Assembly: GCA_051294375.1 (NCBI GenBank) | Contig: CM119265.1 | Coordinates: forward strand, 17,850,893 to 17,914,892 | Length of the DNA stretch: 64,000 nucleotides | Origin: Paraspadella gotoi | Taxonomy: Eukaryota; Chaetognatha | Direction: 5' to 3' | In this document: piece by piece, positions 12,131 through 24,274 of the stretch | Layout of the letters: the number at the start of each line of letters is the position of its first letter | Numbering within the stretch: position 1 is the stretch's first letter | The notes under the pieces: model-generated | Seen by the model: the letters and a program-made list of their open reading frames with translations, nothing else | Told to the model about the DNA's origin: nothing | Database searches by the model: none | Program-made: the position numbers and the translations under genes

Positions 12131-13214
12131 CAGCCCGCCAATCCTGCACAGTCGACGACGCCGAGAGAACGACGATGCAGACGAAAAGATCCAAGGAAGT
12201 GAAGAAATAAAAGGATTATGAAAAAAAGAAAGAACAGAAAGAAAGTAAATAAAAAAGAAACAAGAAACAAAGAAAGAAACAAAATAAAATGACGTTATTC
12301 TAGCACAATACTTGACATTCATAATTAATTCATTCTAATCATTTTAAGTAGTTAAATGGTTCACATACAAAAAAAAATTTACAGTAATTTTGCTTCTTCA
12401 GTTTGCCGTTCATTTACAAGTTCCCTTTTTCGTTTTTATTTTTTTCCGTCGTGGCGCTGAATTCCGTTTTATTCTCCGACGAACAAAATGGAAACGGCGA
12501 CACAAAAAACCCCATTAGAGCCTCAGCGTCAATTCTGACGTCCCGAGTTTCTCTGCACGAAAAGAAAAGAATTTTTCTTTGCTATTTATTATTTATTTAG
12601 AATTTCCTTATGCGATTTATGAAATTATATTTTTCCCGCGATTGTAGATAACTGCTCACTAATAACTTGGCTAGATTAAACATTGATCTTTCCTTTTTGT
12701 AGTCATCATTTGCATCAATAAATAATTTGATATTAATTTTATTTACATATTCAATAATCATAACTTTATTTCCAGTAAAAATTAAACCGATAAAGTGCAC
12801 ACATGTAATAATCTTCTTCGATATATTCAAAACGTCGGCGGGCATGAGGACAGCCGGGTCAACTTTCTTCCCTAACCAAAACATGCCCCTTCAGTTTCTC
12901 TTTTCCTTGGACCTCTTTTTTTTTTTCCCAGGCGCAGTTCACCGAGAAATCGATTTTTTTTTTTTTCAAATTGGGCGGCAGGCAATTTCTTTCTGAGGAT
13001 TCTGCAACGCATTTCCGGTCGGAATGGGAGGGGGAGAGAGGCCTATGGAAAGAGAAAGGAGAGACACAGAGAGAGATTTTGTGAAAAGACAGGAAAGGAG
13101 AGAAAGAGAGTCAGACTGAAAGAGGGCTTTCAGAATCACCGCCTCGACTCGTTCATAAAACAGAAATGGCGAGAAAACGGAGAGGAAAAAAACAGACAGT
13201 AGAGGGTAAAAAAG

Positions 13215-13215
<1 letters not shown>

Positions 13216-13256
<41 letters not shown>

Positions 13257-13266
13257 AGGAGAGAAG

Positions 13267-13305
<39 letters not shown>
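13216..13305. repeat. (GA)n microsatellite
   Basis: This is the reverse complement of 2,471-2,565. Confidence 0.95.
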
Positions 13306-13306
<1 letters not shown>

Positions 13307-14489
13307 AAAGATGAATTGGAAAGAAAAGAAAGAGCATGGCAGCAAACAGACTCGTAATCCGTATACTTGCTGAGCGTGATTTTTTCCCCCAGGACTCACT
13401 CCGGACTTCAAAAAACAATTTCTCTCGAGAATTTCAAACTCCTTCTTTAGCCCGGGAAAGGGAAGAGAGAGAGAGAGAGAGCGAGAGAGTGAAGAGTGAG
13501 ATCTGCACCTACCGACTAATAAAGGATTTCATAAGAAAAAAGTCGATGAAGAGAATGTTAACTGAAGCCCGGTTTGCCCAGTGGCGTTGCTTCCAATTAT
13601 GTTTTCATGGGGTAGCGTTAGGCGAAGACTGTGGGGCGCGATAACTCTCCAGGCGGCCAATTTAGCGCCCCTCGCGCATTTCCAGGCATTATCGACGTCG
13701 TCGTCGTCGAACCCCCCCCCCCCTCTCGCGTCGTTCAGCTTTTGATTAATCTTAGAAATGCATTAAGGCTTGACTTTCACCAATCTTTTTCGTAGCAAAC
13801 AGATAGGGTTCGCCGCGACGAACAGCGGTTTGAGTGTGAGCCGGGCGTTCCGGTAAGCAAAAGACCAAGTCTCCCTAATGGAGAATCCAAGATCCACAGA
13901 TCCAATTACATACTTTGTAAGTTAAAAATGTCAAGCGAAATAAAGTAAAGCAACATAATAACGAAATCCCCCCCGCCAGCGACGATGCGACATTTCTGCG
14001 TGGTTTACGTCAATCGCCCACTCGCCGAGCCGATCGCGTCCCTTCATTACGCCAAAGGATCTCCCCGTCCCTAATCAAATCAGGAATCGCCTGCTCTCAA
14101 CGAATCAGGGCTTCGTAATTCGCGACGGCTTTTCGTTCTCAGGTGAATTACGCGCCTCGTTTTCGATGCTCCTTTTTCGTTTTAATGGACGATTTTCGAT
14201 CCGGATTTCCATTTGTTTTATCTTTATTTTGATAGATTTCCTCTTATCGTCGTCCACATCTGTTTAGGTCGAAATTTGTTCCCCTTTGCTTATTCGTTTT
14301 CCAGACGTTAGTAGAAACCCCAGGCCCACACTTTCTTAAAATCGTTATAGGGTGAATACTAATCGAAATCCGTCTTTGAATCTCCGCAATCTCTATAATC
14401 TGCCCTAATATCTGCCTAATATAATAATCGTTCTTATAATGACTCATCAACTTCTACCCTTCTCTCACCCACCTTTCCTTTTCTTCAGG

Positions 14490-14514
14490 NNNNNNNNNNN
14501 NNNNNNNNNNNNNN
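14490..14514. other. 25-N gap between U copies 2 and 3
   Basis: On the left, U reverse runs to its end. On the right, U resumes in forward orientation from a point equivalent to about base 3,007 of copy 1. Confidence 0.95.
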
Positions 14515-17500
14515 CTGGAAATAAAGTTATGATTATTGAATATGTGAAATAAAATTAATATCAAATTATTTATTGATGCAGAATGATGACTACAAAAAGG
14601 AAAATCCATGTTTAATTTAGCCAAGTTATTTAGTGAGCAGTTATCTAAAATCGGGAAAAAATATAATTTCATAATCGCATCAGAAATCTAAATAAATAAT
14701 AAATAGCAAAAGAAAAATCTTTTCTTTTCGTCAGAGAAACTCGGGACGTCAGAATTGACGCTGAGGCTCTAATGGGGTTTTTTGTGTCGCCGTTTCCATT
14801 TTGTTCGTCGGAGAATAAAACGAATTCAGCGCCACGACGGAAAAAAATAAAAAACGAAAAAAAGAGGAACTTGTAAATGAACGGCAAACTGAAGAAGCAA
14901 AATTACTGTAATTTTTTTTTTGTATGTGAACCATTTAACTACTTAAAAGAATTAGAATGAATTAATTTATGAATGTCAAGTATTGTGTTGAATAACGTCA
15001 TTTTTATTTTGTTTCTTCTTTGTTTCTTGTTTCTTTATTTCTTTTCTTTCTTTCTTTATTTTCATAATCCTTTTATTTTTCTTCACTTCCTTGTGATCTT
15101 TTCGTCTGATCGTCGTTTCTTCGTCGGCGTCGTCGACTGTGAGGATTGGCGGCTGCGGCGCCCCCTCGTGTCAGGGCAGCCGGAAAACGGCGAGGCTGCG
15201 CGCCGCAGGGGCTTTCAGAGGCGGCAGGGCAAGCCGATAGCGGCGTCGCCCATGTTCTTTGATGTCGGATCTCATCTTAGATTCAGTTTCCGCTTTGATC
15301 GAGAATTTTTATTTTATTTTATTTTATCTCCTTCGAAGCCGGGGAATAAATTCAAATAAATTCATGCGAGTAAACGACTTGAGCGCCTCGCCCGCTGCGA
15401 CGCCGCCACTGCCGACTCAGCGCATCCTCGTAGTAAAGAGTTAAAACGTTGGATTTGCCACTATAAACTATATTACACTACTATTACAGTAGGGCCTAAA
15501 ATGATATTCTAAATTATTTTAAACATTTTTTTTGAAATTTTACAATACATTATGAATAAATAAGCTATCTTGTCTCTGACCTTTACATGTTACGGACAAT
15601 AGTGGCTTAAGTCCTCCATCCTCTTGCAACATATTAAAATTATTAATAAATAACGTTAATAACTGGAACTTAAATTATATTCATACAGAGATCATTCACA
15701 GAGCATCCGAAAATCGTGGCAGAGCTAGACAGTAGACACGCAATCTTTCGTTTCTCGTCAGTCGTCACGCCCGTAGCAGACGGCCTCGTTCTTCGCAAGG
15801 ACGCGTAACGAGCGTCGAAACTCCCGCTGCTCTTCTCGGCGACCGCTCGTTTTCCCGCCGCCTCCGCCTCCTCGCTCTGTTTACGACGAAAGGCTTCCGA
15901 TCCTTCTCGTTTCTATTCTCGTTTATTTCTTCTTTTGTTTTGTCGTTTTGTCGTCGTATTTACGGCCCGATCGCGTGGTAGGGCGAAACGGGAGGCCCAC
16001 AAGAGCATCAATATGTTAGAACGGAGTAACTTCATTTGGGTAAGCTTGATAGGTTTTTCGGTTTGTTTAAAGGTTGCGGCTTGTCATTGAAATTAAATTT
16101 GTGTGGTTTCATCGGCTGAAAAAGGTGATGCATACTTGTGCAGGTGATTCAAAATCCCACAGAGCGGGTCGTGGTGAATCTTCTGAATCGGGTCTCACAT
16201 GTGGAGAAGCATGCTTTTTAGCGTAACAGGCTTGATTCTTTTTTTTTTCAAAGATTTAGCATGAAATTTTTCTATGCAGCCCACATCGCACCGCTGGTGT
16301 AGTGGTATCATGCAAGATTCCCATTCTTGCGACTCGGGTCTCGATTCCCGGGCGCCGTGCATGCGTATTTCTATTCTACTCTATTACTTTTTTTTTGAAG
16401 CCATCAATAGCCAATAAATTTATGACCCTTAAAAATTATCAAACACCAGTTTACGAATTAATATCGCTAGACAGACAGGGTGCATAGATGATTTCTCTCC
16501 CTTCTGCCTCGGTTCAAATACGCCATTCGTCAATCCGTTTTCAGCCGTCAATAATTAAGACGTATCGACCGCGGCCATATGCTTCAGACTCTATCGCGCA
16601 TATTCCGCGCGGGACTGTTTTAAACGAAAGCCCCAGCCTCACAACACTCACTCGGTTTTGTTTTTTTTTTTAGCCGTGTTGCGAGGGTATTTTGGGGAAT
16701 TAATTCAGTATTTTCGTGTTAAGTTTTGATTCGATAATTTAATTTAGAAATAAGTAAGTTGGTTTAATTCTAGCTATCCGTTGATGTATTTGGCCGTCCT
16801 CGACTACCGTCAGTTACCGAGTGTCCAACGGCCACGGCAAGCGCGGCAAGGGACGCTCGCCTCTATTCTTAGTGTCTCGAAAGGCAGAAACAAAATCTAA
16901 TTCAATTACGATGAACAACTGCTGTAAACCGCGAGAATTTGCGAAACTTTGCTGTCGCCCAAACAGCGCAACAAGCCTGTCTAATCTTCTTCTTAAACGA
17001 GAAACTTGCAGACAAAAATTACGACGACACGACGACGACGACGACGACGACAACGACGTCATTTTGCCTCCCGCCCCCATCTCTCCATCCGTCTCCTTTT
17101 CTTCCTCGGCCTTTTTCCGCGGTCATTTTTTTTTTGACCCCGAGTTCTTTTTTTTTCTACTTTCCCACGGCTTAAAAATTATTTTCTTCCCACGATGCGG
17201 ATGTTCGTCTGCGCAATTTTCTTGACTTTTACCTTCGAGACCCACCCGAAATATTCGTTCAACTTTAAAATCGACGGTAGTTCCTTTCGCAATTCACCCC
17301 ACCTTACCCTTCTTTCTTTCACATCCCTCGCTTTTTCTTCTTTCCCACTCACCCACCCTCTCTCTCACTCCCCTTGCCCCTCCGAACATCATTACTCCAA
17401 CCATACTCTTCTTTTTTTATCTTCCCAAAACCTCTTCTTATCTTCCATAAACACATAATGGGCCTCATTCCAATGTACCTTTAGGATTTTTACGATATCG

Positions 17501-17557
17501 CCGCGGAGACGGCATAATCTCTCTCTCTCTTCTCTCTCTCTCTCTCTCTCTCTCTTC

Positions 17558-17588
<31 letters not shown>

Positions 17589-18865
17589 CTCTCTCTCCTT
17601 CTCTCTCTCTTCCCCACTGGGCATATTCATCTCCCTCTCTCTTCTCACTCATCCAATCCCGACTTCCCCCATTACATTTCTTAATCCTACGTTAAACCTT
17701 TCCTTTCTTACCCTTTCTTTTACACTCCCTTCTTTCCTCCTCCACTCCTCATTAACCCCACCCCCGGCCACCCCCGCCTCCGCTTCCCCCTCGACGAAAG
17801 GGTCCCTTCTCTCGTCCGGTAAAAGCGCGCGAGATTGATGGATGACGTCACGGGTTGACCTCGGCGTTCCCGGCGCCCTTACTCGGCGGCCGCGCCAGTT
17901 TTCGGCGCCCCCCTCGGTCTCCGACGATTGCTGGGGCGTTTCTAGCGGGAGCCGACTATCGGGAAAATATTTCGAACTGTATCTAAATCCATGGCCTACC
18001 TTTTTTCTCCAGGTTTTCCCTGGGGGCCAGGGTTTTTCCCTTCGCTCCGGTCGCTACCCGCCTTCGCCCGAATCTCTGGGTTTCCTCTTTAACCTCTAAA
18101 CGCCAAAAGTTGTTTTAGGTGCCCAATAAAATATTTAGAGAAAAAATAATGACCCACCCGACTCTCTCGAAGAGAAAAGTGGCTGCGAACCCGATCGATG
18201 CCGCAAAGCAGCAATCGGAAAGCCAATCTTCATTTTCACTTTAAATAATTCGTCGTCCATCATGTGGAAGACAACGTTCCAACACTCCGCCCTTCGACAG
18301 TTCTTCTCTCTTTCTCGTTAAAATTGGAGAGAAATGAGGCCCTCGACCCGAGAAGTAACGAGGAGTCACGAGATTTCACAGGATAACGAATCATTCGAAA
18401 GACAAGGGGCGAACGTGAACGAAAATCCGATGAGCGGTCAATAATCCGCAGATTTTTTGCTCCTAGAGGTTTGGAAAGTTCATCTGCCGCAGCAAAAAGA
18501 GAAAGCTTTAAAAAATGAAACCAAAATCAAACTGATAAAAAGAAGAAAATAAGGGAAACGGAAAACGAGAAGTATGAGAGGGGAAAAGGAAGAGAAAAGG
18601 AAAGGAAGGAGGAAAAAAGGAAAGGAAAGGAGGAAAGGAAAGGAATGGAAAGGAAAGGAAAGAAGGAAAGACAGAAAGGAGAAAGGAAAGGAAATAAAGA
18701 AAGACAGAACAGAAAAAGAAAGAAAGACAAGAAAAGGAGGAAAGAAAGAAAGAATAAAAAGAAATAAAGAAAAAAGAAAAGAAAGAAACAAAGAAAGAAA
18801 CGAGGAGAGAAGAAGAAGAAAGGAAGAAAGAAAGAAAGAATGAAAGATATAAAGAAAGAAAGAAC
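14515..18865 (+). repeat. Block U, copy 3 (forward, partial, indel-rich)
   Basis: It matches about 3,007-7,480 of copy 1. It has the highest indel density of all the copies, as expected of uncorrected long reads. It breaks off inside the purine tract, after which unrelated sequence begins near 18,866. It has no reliable genes except the tRNA. Confidence 0.9.
16288..16361 (+). tRNA. tRNA-Gly(CCC), damaged copy in U copy 3
   Basis: The sequence is intact through the anticodon arm (loop TTCCCAT). Extra bases occur in the T loop and the 3' acceptor strand, which reads GCGCCGTGC instead of GCGGTGC. Probably the same gene as the other copies, with sequence errors. Confidence 0.8.
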
Positions 18866-21123
18866 CAAAATGTAAGAGTAATCTGTGGCGGTCAGAGACG
18901 ATATTTAGACCGATCCTTTTCGTCCGTCAGGTTACGAACCTCGTCCGCGGGGATGGCGCTGATGGAGGAGGCGACGCCACCATCTCCGTCGTTTCTACCT
19001 CTGGGGGATGAACGAGGAATTTGAATGCGAATCCTCAGGACGCACGCGCAGGCAGCTTTTCACTCGACGAAGCCAAAGCGGGCTGGAAAAGGTGGCGGCG
19101 TCGAGCAGCGGGAGAATCAGCAGCGGACGGACAAACGAACGCGGCGACGCGAATCAGGAAATAAACTCAAAAGAAGAAGAGGAAACAAGAAAAAAAGCGA
19201 AGAGAAACGAAGAACGGAAAAGAATCGGGAAAGAAGCTTCACGAAACGAGAGGCCGGAAAGGAAGCGCGGATCCGGCCGCCAACGCGCCGCCTTCCCCGT
19301 CTTCTCAGTCCGGCGTTCTCCGCCAGCCCCGCCTCTCGATCTCCGCCGCCTTTTCTCCACCATCGCCCTCAGCGTCGTCGACGACGAATACACGCGGCAA
19401 GTCCTTCGGCTTCTCTTCTCTCGCCGACTTTTACGCCGCCCGCTTCTTCCGCCGTCGCTCATGGACTCCATCGAGCGCCCATCGTCTACGTCAACTCGCG
19501 AGAACGATCCGCTCGTTCCGCCGGAGCTGCAGCGGATTTGCGCGGCGACTGGCGGCCAAGAAGCCCACGTCGTTCCACGTCGACGTTCCCTTCGCGGCCA
19601 TTTGGGGTTTTACGAGGGCGGGACGTGGACGCCGAAGCGTCACGTGGATCGACAGGTTGGAGGGAGGGATGCATGTCGCGTGATGTAGTCATGGTGGGAA
19701 GCTTTGCCACGATTTGGGGGAGGAAGAGGACTGGAAACTAAGAATCGTTTCGCCACAGATTCATTGTCAATGTCTGGACGGCCGTCTGCGCCAGAAGATC
19801 GCCCGCGAAAGCCGACAACGACAGCGACGAAGACGGCGGGATCCAACGGTAGAAAATCCGAAACGAGGCGGTCGTTGAAAATAAAGAAGATCGGAAGCGA
19901 ATCCGAACGAGGCCTCAATAACAAACGAGGGCGAAGCGCGCGGATGAGACGACTTTAAAGAGCGAGACGCAGCTCCGGAGTGGGCGTGCGGATCAGGATG
20001 AGAGCGGTTGGAAGTTGTTGGGCGAGAATCGGCCTCAATAATTCGACGGTCGATGATCCGCCAAGACGTTTTCTCTCGATCCGGTTTTGGACGATGCTTG
20101 CTCCTTTTTTGCGATATGGTGCAATATTATCTTAATCCATCCTGGTTTAATTTTATTTTTTTTTTTTAAAGTCGCGTCATGTTTAGTTTCGTCATTCTGT
20201 TTTATCGAGAGTTTTAATAATATTAAGAAAACGACTAGTTAAATTCAAACAGTACGAAAATATCGATTTTTAAATTTCAGAAATGATCAAGCTAAAAAAC
20301 ATGTGCTTAGTTTAAATTCTTTTCAATTGCCTTTCTGATAATTGCATAATTTATGTGCCTTAAATTGGATGATAAGATAATTATTAGCTTAAAGTTAAAG
20401 AGCATTCCTAATAATTGTTTCTTTATCACTGGTGCTCTCTTATGTGCTCGCTCTTGTTCCTCCTCTCTTCCGCCTCCTCTTCTTCTTCTCTCTCTCCTCG
20501 TCTCTCTCCCTCTCTTCTCCCTCTCCTCTCTCTCTTCTCCTCTCTCTCTCTCTTCTCTCCTCTCTCTCGTCTCTCTCTCTCTCTTTTCGGTCTTTTGTCA
20601 AATTACATTCTCAGACTCTCGCGCTTTCTCGTCACTTTGACGCAGAAAACCATCAAGATTCATTCTTTGATGAGTCTTGATTTTGTTATTCCAAACTAGC
20701 GTCTCTGCCTTCGATCAAAATTTATTATTTACCACTCAAATATTTTATTCGTTAGTAGTGAGGGATCGGATGTTATTTCAGAGCCGTCTGGTTATACCTC
20801 TGGTTATAAAGTTGCCTCAAAAAATGGCAAAATATATTTTTTTATGAAAAATATCATTCCTGAAAGATTCCATATTTTTGGAAAATTATACTTATCATAA
20901 CAAATTTTCAAATATTTTTTCAAAGGGAATAAAACAAGAGATATTTGAAGAAAATAAACGTAAAAATAGCATGGAAATACCGGCTTTACTTACCTGAAAC
21001 CGATCGTTGATTGGCTAGGAAATATAAGAAGAGAGTGATAGAAAAGAATAGAAAAGACAAGAAGAAGATAGAAGTGAGTAGATAAAATAATTGAATAATG
21101 ACAGTCAGAAAGTATAAATATCA
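18866..21123. other. Unique segment between repeat blocks
   Basis: This is the only non-repeated sequence in the first 28.9 kb. Bases about 18,950-19,960 are CpG-rich and open in five frames. Short stretches read like protein in different frames (for example 19,008-19,688 plus, and a rival plus frame ending near 19,685), but no splice signals settle a model. Bases 20,150-21,120 are AT-rich with a CT tract at 20,450-20,590. No gene is called. Confidence 0.6.
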
Positions 21124-22420
21124 ACGAATGCATTGTTTTGAAAATTGAAATATATTTTAATAATTTAACTCGGCGATATACGGGCTCTTTGAACGAAAAG
21201 AAAAGTTCGAAGAATTTCCGCTTGCCTTTTTTGTGTTCGCTTTCCTCGAGAAGACACCTCGAAACAAATGACGCAGTTTCAGTTCCAACTTCGTTGTTTT
21301 ATCTGATTGCCCATTGATGGTCACAAAATTGTTATCCAAAAATGCTACGTCGATAAATAAAAATTTTCATCATGTATTATAAATTTCAAAAATTGCTTTA
21401 TGAAAAAATAAGCTGAAGAAAATTAAAAATGTTGAGAGAAACTCTCATCGCTTAGCAGAGACGTCGAATGACACCATCTCACTCTGCTCCTTTTATAAAC
21501 ATAAAACAACCGTGAGGATGAATGCGTGATGCGCCGATTATGACTAGGAACGCCATACATCTCGTTAGCTTGTGTTTCTCAAAGGCTTCAGACTTTTTTT
21601 CTAGTACTATAACCTAACAAACAAACAAACAAAAAAAAATACTAGTGAATAAAATTAGCGATTACTACAATTACAAGTACAGAAATATTTGAGTCATTTC
21701 TACAAACTAAACAGAATAAGTTTCACATAGTAGAAATATTTATAGTAGCGTCCGTGAGAAGAAAAGCCTCGCACCCTTTGAAATAAGCGATTGCGTTCTA
21801 CCTTGGCCCTCTGAAGAGAAGTAAGTATTGTCATGTCCTTAGTGACAGAACCGTTCATTAATAAGCAAGTCCCTGAGCTCCGTTCAGGCTGTAACACGTG
21901 TTTACAGGGGTTAAGCGCCCCGTCCCTCTTAACTGCAGACGGACGCACCGGGTAGAACCCCGGACCTTTGGGCGAAATGAATGCCTCCGGGCACCAATGG
22001 CCGTTTGATTAACGTAGGTGGATTTTGTCCACCATACCTCTTTCTCATACGGGATTCGAGAAAAGAGAATCAGCACCAGGATTATTATTTTTATTTTCAT
22101 CGTGTTTCCCGATGCAGCTAGATGCGATAGTTGAATTCGCAGCCCACTTTCATTGGTACTACAAAAGTTTATTTTTTTGCGTGCTGGAACAGATTCCAGC
22201 GGTTTGAATACAGTGGAAGTTCACGATTTGTTTAAAAGGATAAATGGAGTTTAAAAAGGTAGCGATCTCCTTGTATAAAAAAAAAAAGGCTAATAAATGC
22301 TTCCTCTCAGCGCAGACGAGACCAAAGAGTTCCGAGCGTCAAGAGCCAGACGACCGCCGGAGACTGGAAAAAAACATAAACCAAAGCTTTTGGAAGATAA
22401 TGGCGGCTTTTTAAGACGCC
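21124..22420. repeat. Block A, copy 2
   Basis: It has the same orientation as 1-1290, with indels, and includes the hairpin series at about 21,887-22,038. Here A is followed by the opposite end of U. Confidence 0.9.
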
Positions 22421-22653
22421 AATGAAGGATGCTCCCCGTCGAGGTCACGTGATTTTGATAATGGCGCCAAGTTTGTTTTTATTTCCCGCCGTTTGTTTCG
22501 AGAGACGACGACGACATATCGACGGACGAGCGAGAAGTGACTCGCGCGTCGAGATTTGTTGGCGGACGTGACAACAACAAAAACAAGCCAATTCCGAAAC
22601 GAAGCGAAGGGATGAAGAAAAACTAAGCGTTAATCACACGACAGAGAGAGAGA

Positions 22654-22710
<57 letters not shown>

Positions 22711-22958
22711 GAGAGAGAAGGGGAGAAGAGAGAAGAAGAGACGAGAAGAGAGAGAGCGTATGCGCGTCTTTGTCGACGTGTCAGGGTCGCGTTTTAGCGA
22801 AACAACTCGGTCGAGGCGAATCGAAAGACCGACGAAATGACGGAACTCGATTTCGCCAACAGAATTTTTGATTTTTTTGAGGCAACGAAGCCTTCGGGAT
22901 GTTTTTCTTCTCTAATTTGCCTTGTCTTGTCGCTTTTCTTTTTTTTTTTCTTTCTTTT

Positions 22959-23011
<53 letters not shown>

Positions 23012-24177
23012 TTTCATTTCTTTCCTTTCTTTTCTTTCTTTCTTTTCTTTCTTATTTCTTTCTCTTCTTTCTTTTTCCTTTCTTTTCTTTCTTTTCTTTT
23101 CTTTCTTTTCTTTTCTTTTCTTTTCTTTCTCCTTTTCCTTTTCCTTTCCTTTCCTTTCCTTTCCTTTCCTTTCCTTTCCTTTCCTTTCCTTTCCTTTCCT
23201 TTCCTTTCTTTTTCCCCTCCTTTCGTTTATCTTCTCGTTTCCGTTTTCCCTTATTTTCTTCTTTTTATTCAGTTGATTTTTGTTTCATTTTTTAAACCTT
23301 TCTCTTTTTCTCGCAGATGACTTTCCAAACCTCTAGGGCAAAAAATCGCCGGAATTATTACCCTCATCGGATTTTCGTTCACTCGCCCCTTCGTCTTTCG
23401 AATGATTCGTTATCTTGTGAATCGTCGTGACTCTCGTTACTTCTCGGGTCGAGGGCCTCATTTCTCTCCAAATTTTAACGAAAGAGAGAAGAACTTCGAA
23501 GGGCGAGTGTGACGTTTGTCTTCCACATGATGGACGACGAATATTTAAAGTGAAAATGAGACTTGGCTTTCCGATCGCTGCTTTGCGGCATCGATCGGGT
23601 TCCAGCCACTTTTCTCTTCGAGAGAGTCGGGTGGGGTTTTTTTTTTTTCTCTAAATATTTTATAGGGCACCTAAACAACTTTTGGCGTTTAGAGGTTAAG
23701 AGGAAACCCCAGAGATTCGGGCGAAGGCGGGTAGCGGACCGAGCGAGGACCTGCCAGGGAAAACCTGGAGAAAAAAGTCAGGCCATGGATCTTAGATACA
23801 GTTCGAAATATTTCCCGATAGCGGCTCTCGCTAGAAACGCCCCAGCATCGTCGGAGACCGAGGGGCGGCGCCGACAAACTGGCGCCGCCGCCGAGAAGGG
23901 CGCCGGGAACGCCGAAGGTCACCGTGACGTCATCCATCAATCTCGCGCCGCTTTTTACCGACGAGAGAAGGGACCTTTTCGTCGAGGGGGAAGCGGGGAG
24001 GCGGGGGTGGCCGGGGGTGGGGTTAATGAGGAGTGGAGGAGGAAAAGAAGGGAGTGGTAAAAGAAAGGGTAAGAAAGGGAAAGGTTTAACGTAAGGATTA
24101 AGAAATGTAATGGGGGAAGTCGGGATTGATGAGTGGATGAAGAGAGAGGGGGATGATGAATATGCCCAGGTTGGGGA

Positions 24178-24274
<97 letters not shown>

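Noticed and set aside
19008-19741. Two overlapping plus frames of 226 and 238 codons
   Set aside because: High CpG content opens most frames. Arg/Ser-rich composition shifts sensible-looking words from frame to frame, and no splice signal or domain decides between them.
22837-23320. Three overlapping Phe/Ser/Leu frames of 125-152 codons
   Set aside because: CTTT/CCTTT repeat translations.
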